A DNA stretch of 6,042 nucleotides, taken from positions 1 through 6,042 of the forward strand of contig JAJBVQ010000230.1 in NCBI GenBank assembly GCA_020859745.1, read 5' to 3'. The notes below the pieces were generated by a model. That model was not told where the DNA came from and made no database searches. It saw nothing but the letters and a program-made list of their open reading frames with translations. This DNA is from Rikenellaceae bacterium. GTDB lineage: Bacteria; Bacteroidota; Bacteroidia; Bacteroidales; Rikenellaceae. Position numbers and translations under genes: made by a program. This document shows, in pieces, positions 5,944-6,042 of the stretch; positions within the stretch are counted from its first letter, which is position 1, and each line of letters begins with the position of its first letter.

Positions 5944-6042
5944 CGTTCGTTTTATTACTACCCCCGTATGGGACTGCCGCTTTTTGTAAAAAGCGGCACC
6001 AAAAACTTTTGAGTCAGCTGCGCTACTCTTTAGGCTCCGCAA
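5944..6042 (+). repeat. Repeat element copy 3, left arm only (arm 5; cut by window end)
   Basis: The outer arm CGTTCGTTTTATTACTACCC (5944-5963) matches the inverted outer arm of element 1 (269-287) except for one extra T. GTATGGGACTG then leads into hairpin 5975-5998 (stem TGCCGCTTTTT / AAAAAGCGGCA, 2-nt loop GT) and the spacer CCAAAAACTTTT (5999-6010). The small hairpin is GAGT + AGC / GCT + ACTC (6011-6028), with C6015 bulged and loop TGC. It ends in TTTAGGCTCCGCAA, which aligns with TTAGACTCCGTAA of arm 1. A central hairpin and inverted arm are expected beyond the window. Confidence 0.8.

Overview
The window looks like chromosomal DNA of a GC-rich member of the Bacteroidota. Three upstream regions carry the TAnnTTTG type of -7 box used by this phylum, there are no strong Shine-Dalgarno sequences, and the protein families fit. 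A gut Rikenellaceae/Alistipes-like organism is my best guess, but that is inference. No rRNA, tRNA, CRISPR array, transposase or phage gene is visible.

Layout. Bases 1-287 hold a structured repeat element whose left end is cut by the window. A small three-helix DUF2721 membrane protein follows (305-709, +). A second complete copy of the element (705-997) separates it from a convergent AspT/YidE/YbjL-type transporter with two central RCK_C domains (1007-2680, -). Next comes a hairpin terminator (2790-2838, -) and an exported, probably beta-barrel, protein (2866-3618, -). A compact divergent promoter region (about 3619-3733) then leads to a two-gene operon on the + strand: a TolC-family outer-membrane channel (3734-5011) and an HlyD/YbhG-type periplasmic adaptor (5034-5942). 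A third element starts two bases after the adaptor stop codon and runs off the window (5944-6042).

How the genes work together. TolC and HlyD supply the outer-membrane and periplasmic parts of a tripartite efflux or secretion system. The inner-membrane pump, for which an ABC-2 exporter is the usual partner, is not in the window. The transporter, the beta-barrel protein and the DUF2721 protein have no obvious functional link beyond being envelope proteins.

The most unusual content is the non-coding repeat. Five arm copies share one plan: an outer arm of about 32 nt, a 24-nt hairpin (always 11 bp with a 2-nt loop), a spacer like CCAAARAACTTTT, and a 7-bp hairpin with a short TRC-type loop. In the two elements seen on both sides, inverted arms flank a long central hairpin. 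Stem sequences differ between copies while pairing is kept. I read it as a BIME/REP-like or MITE-like family of unknown function.
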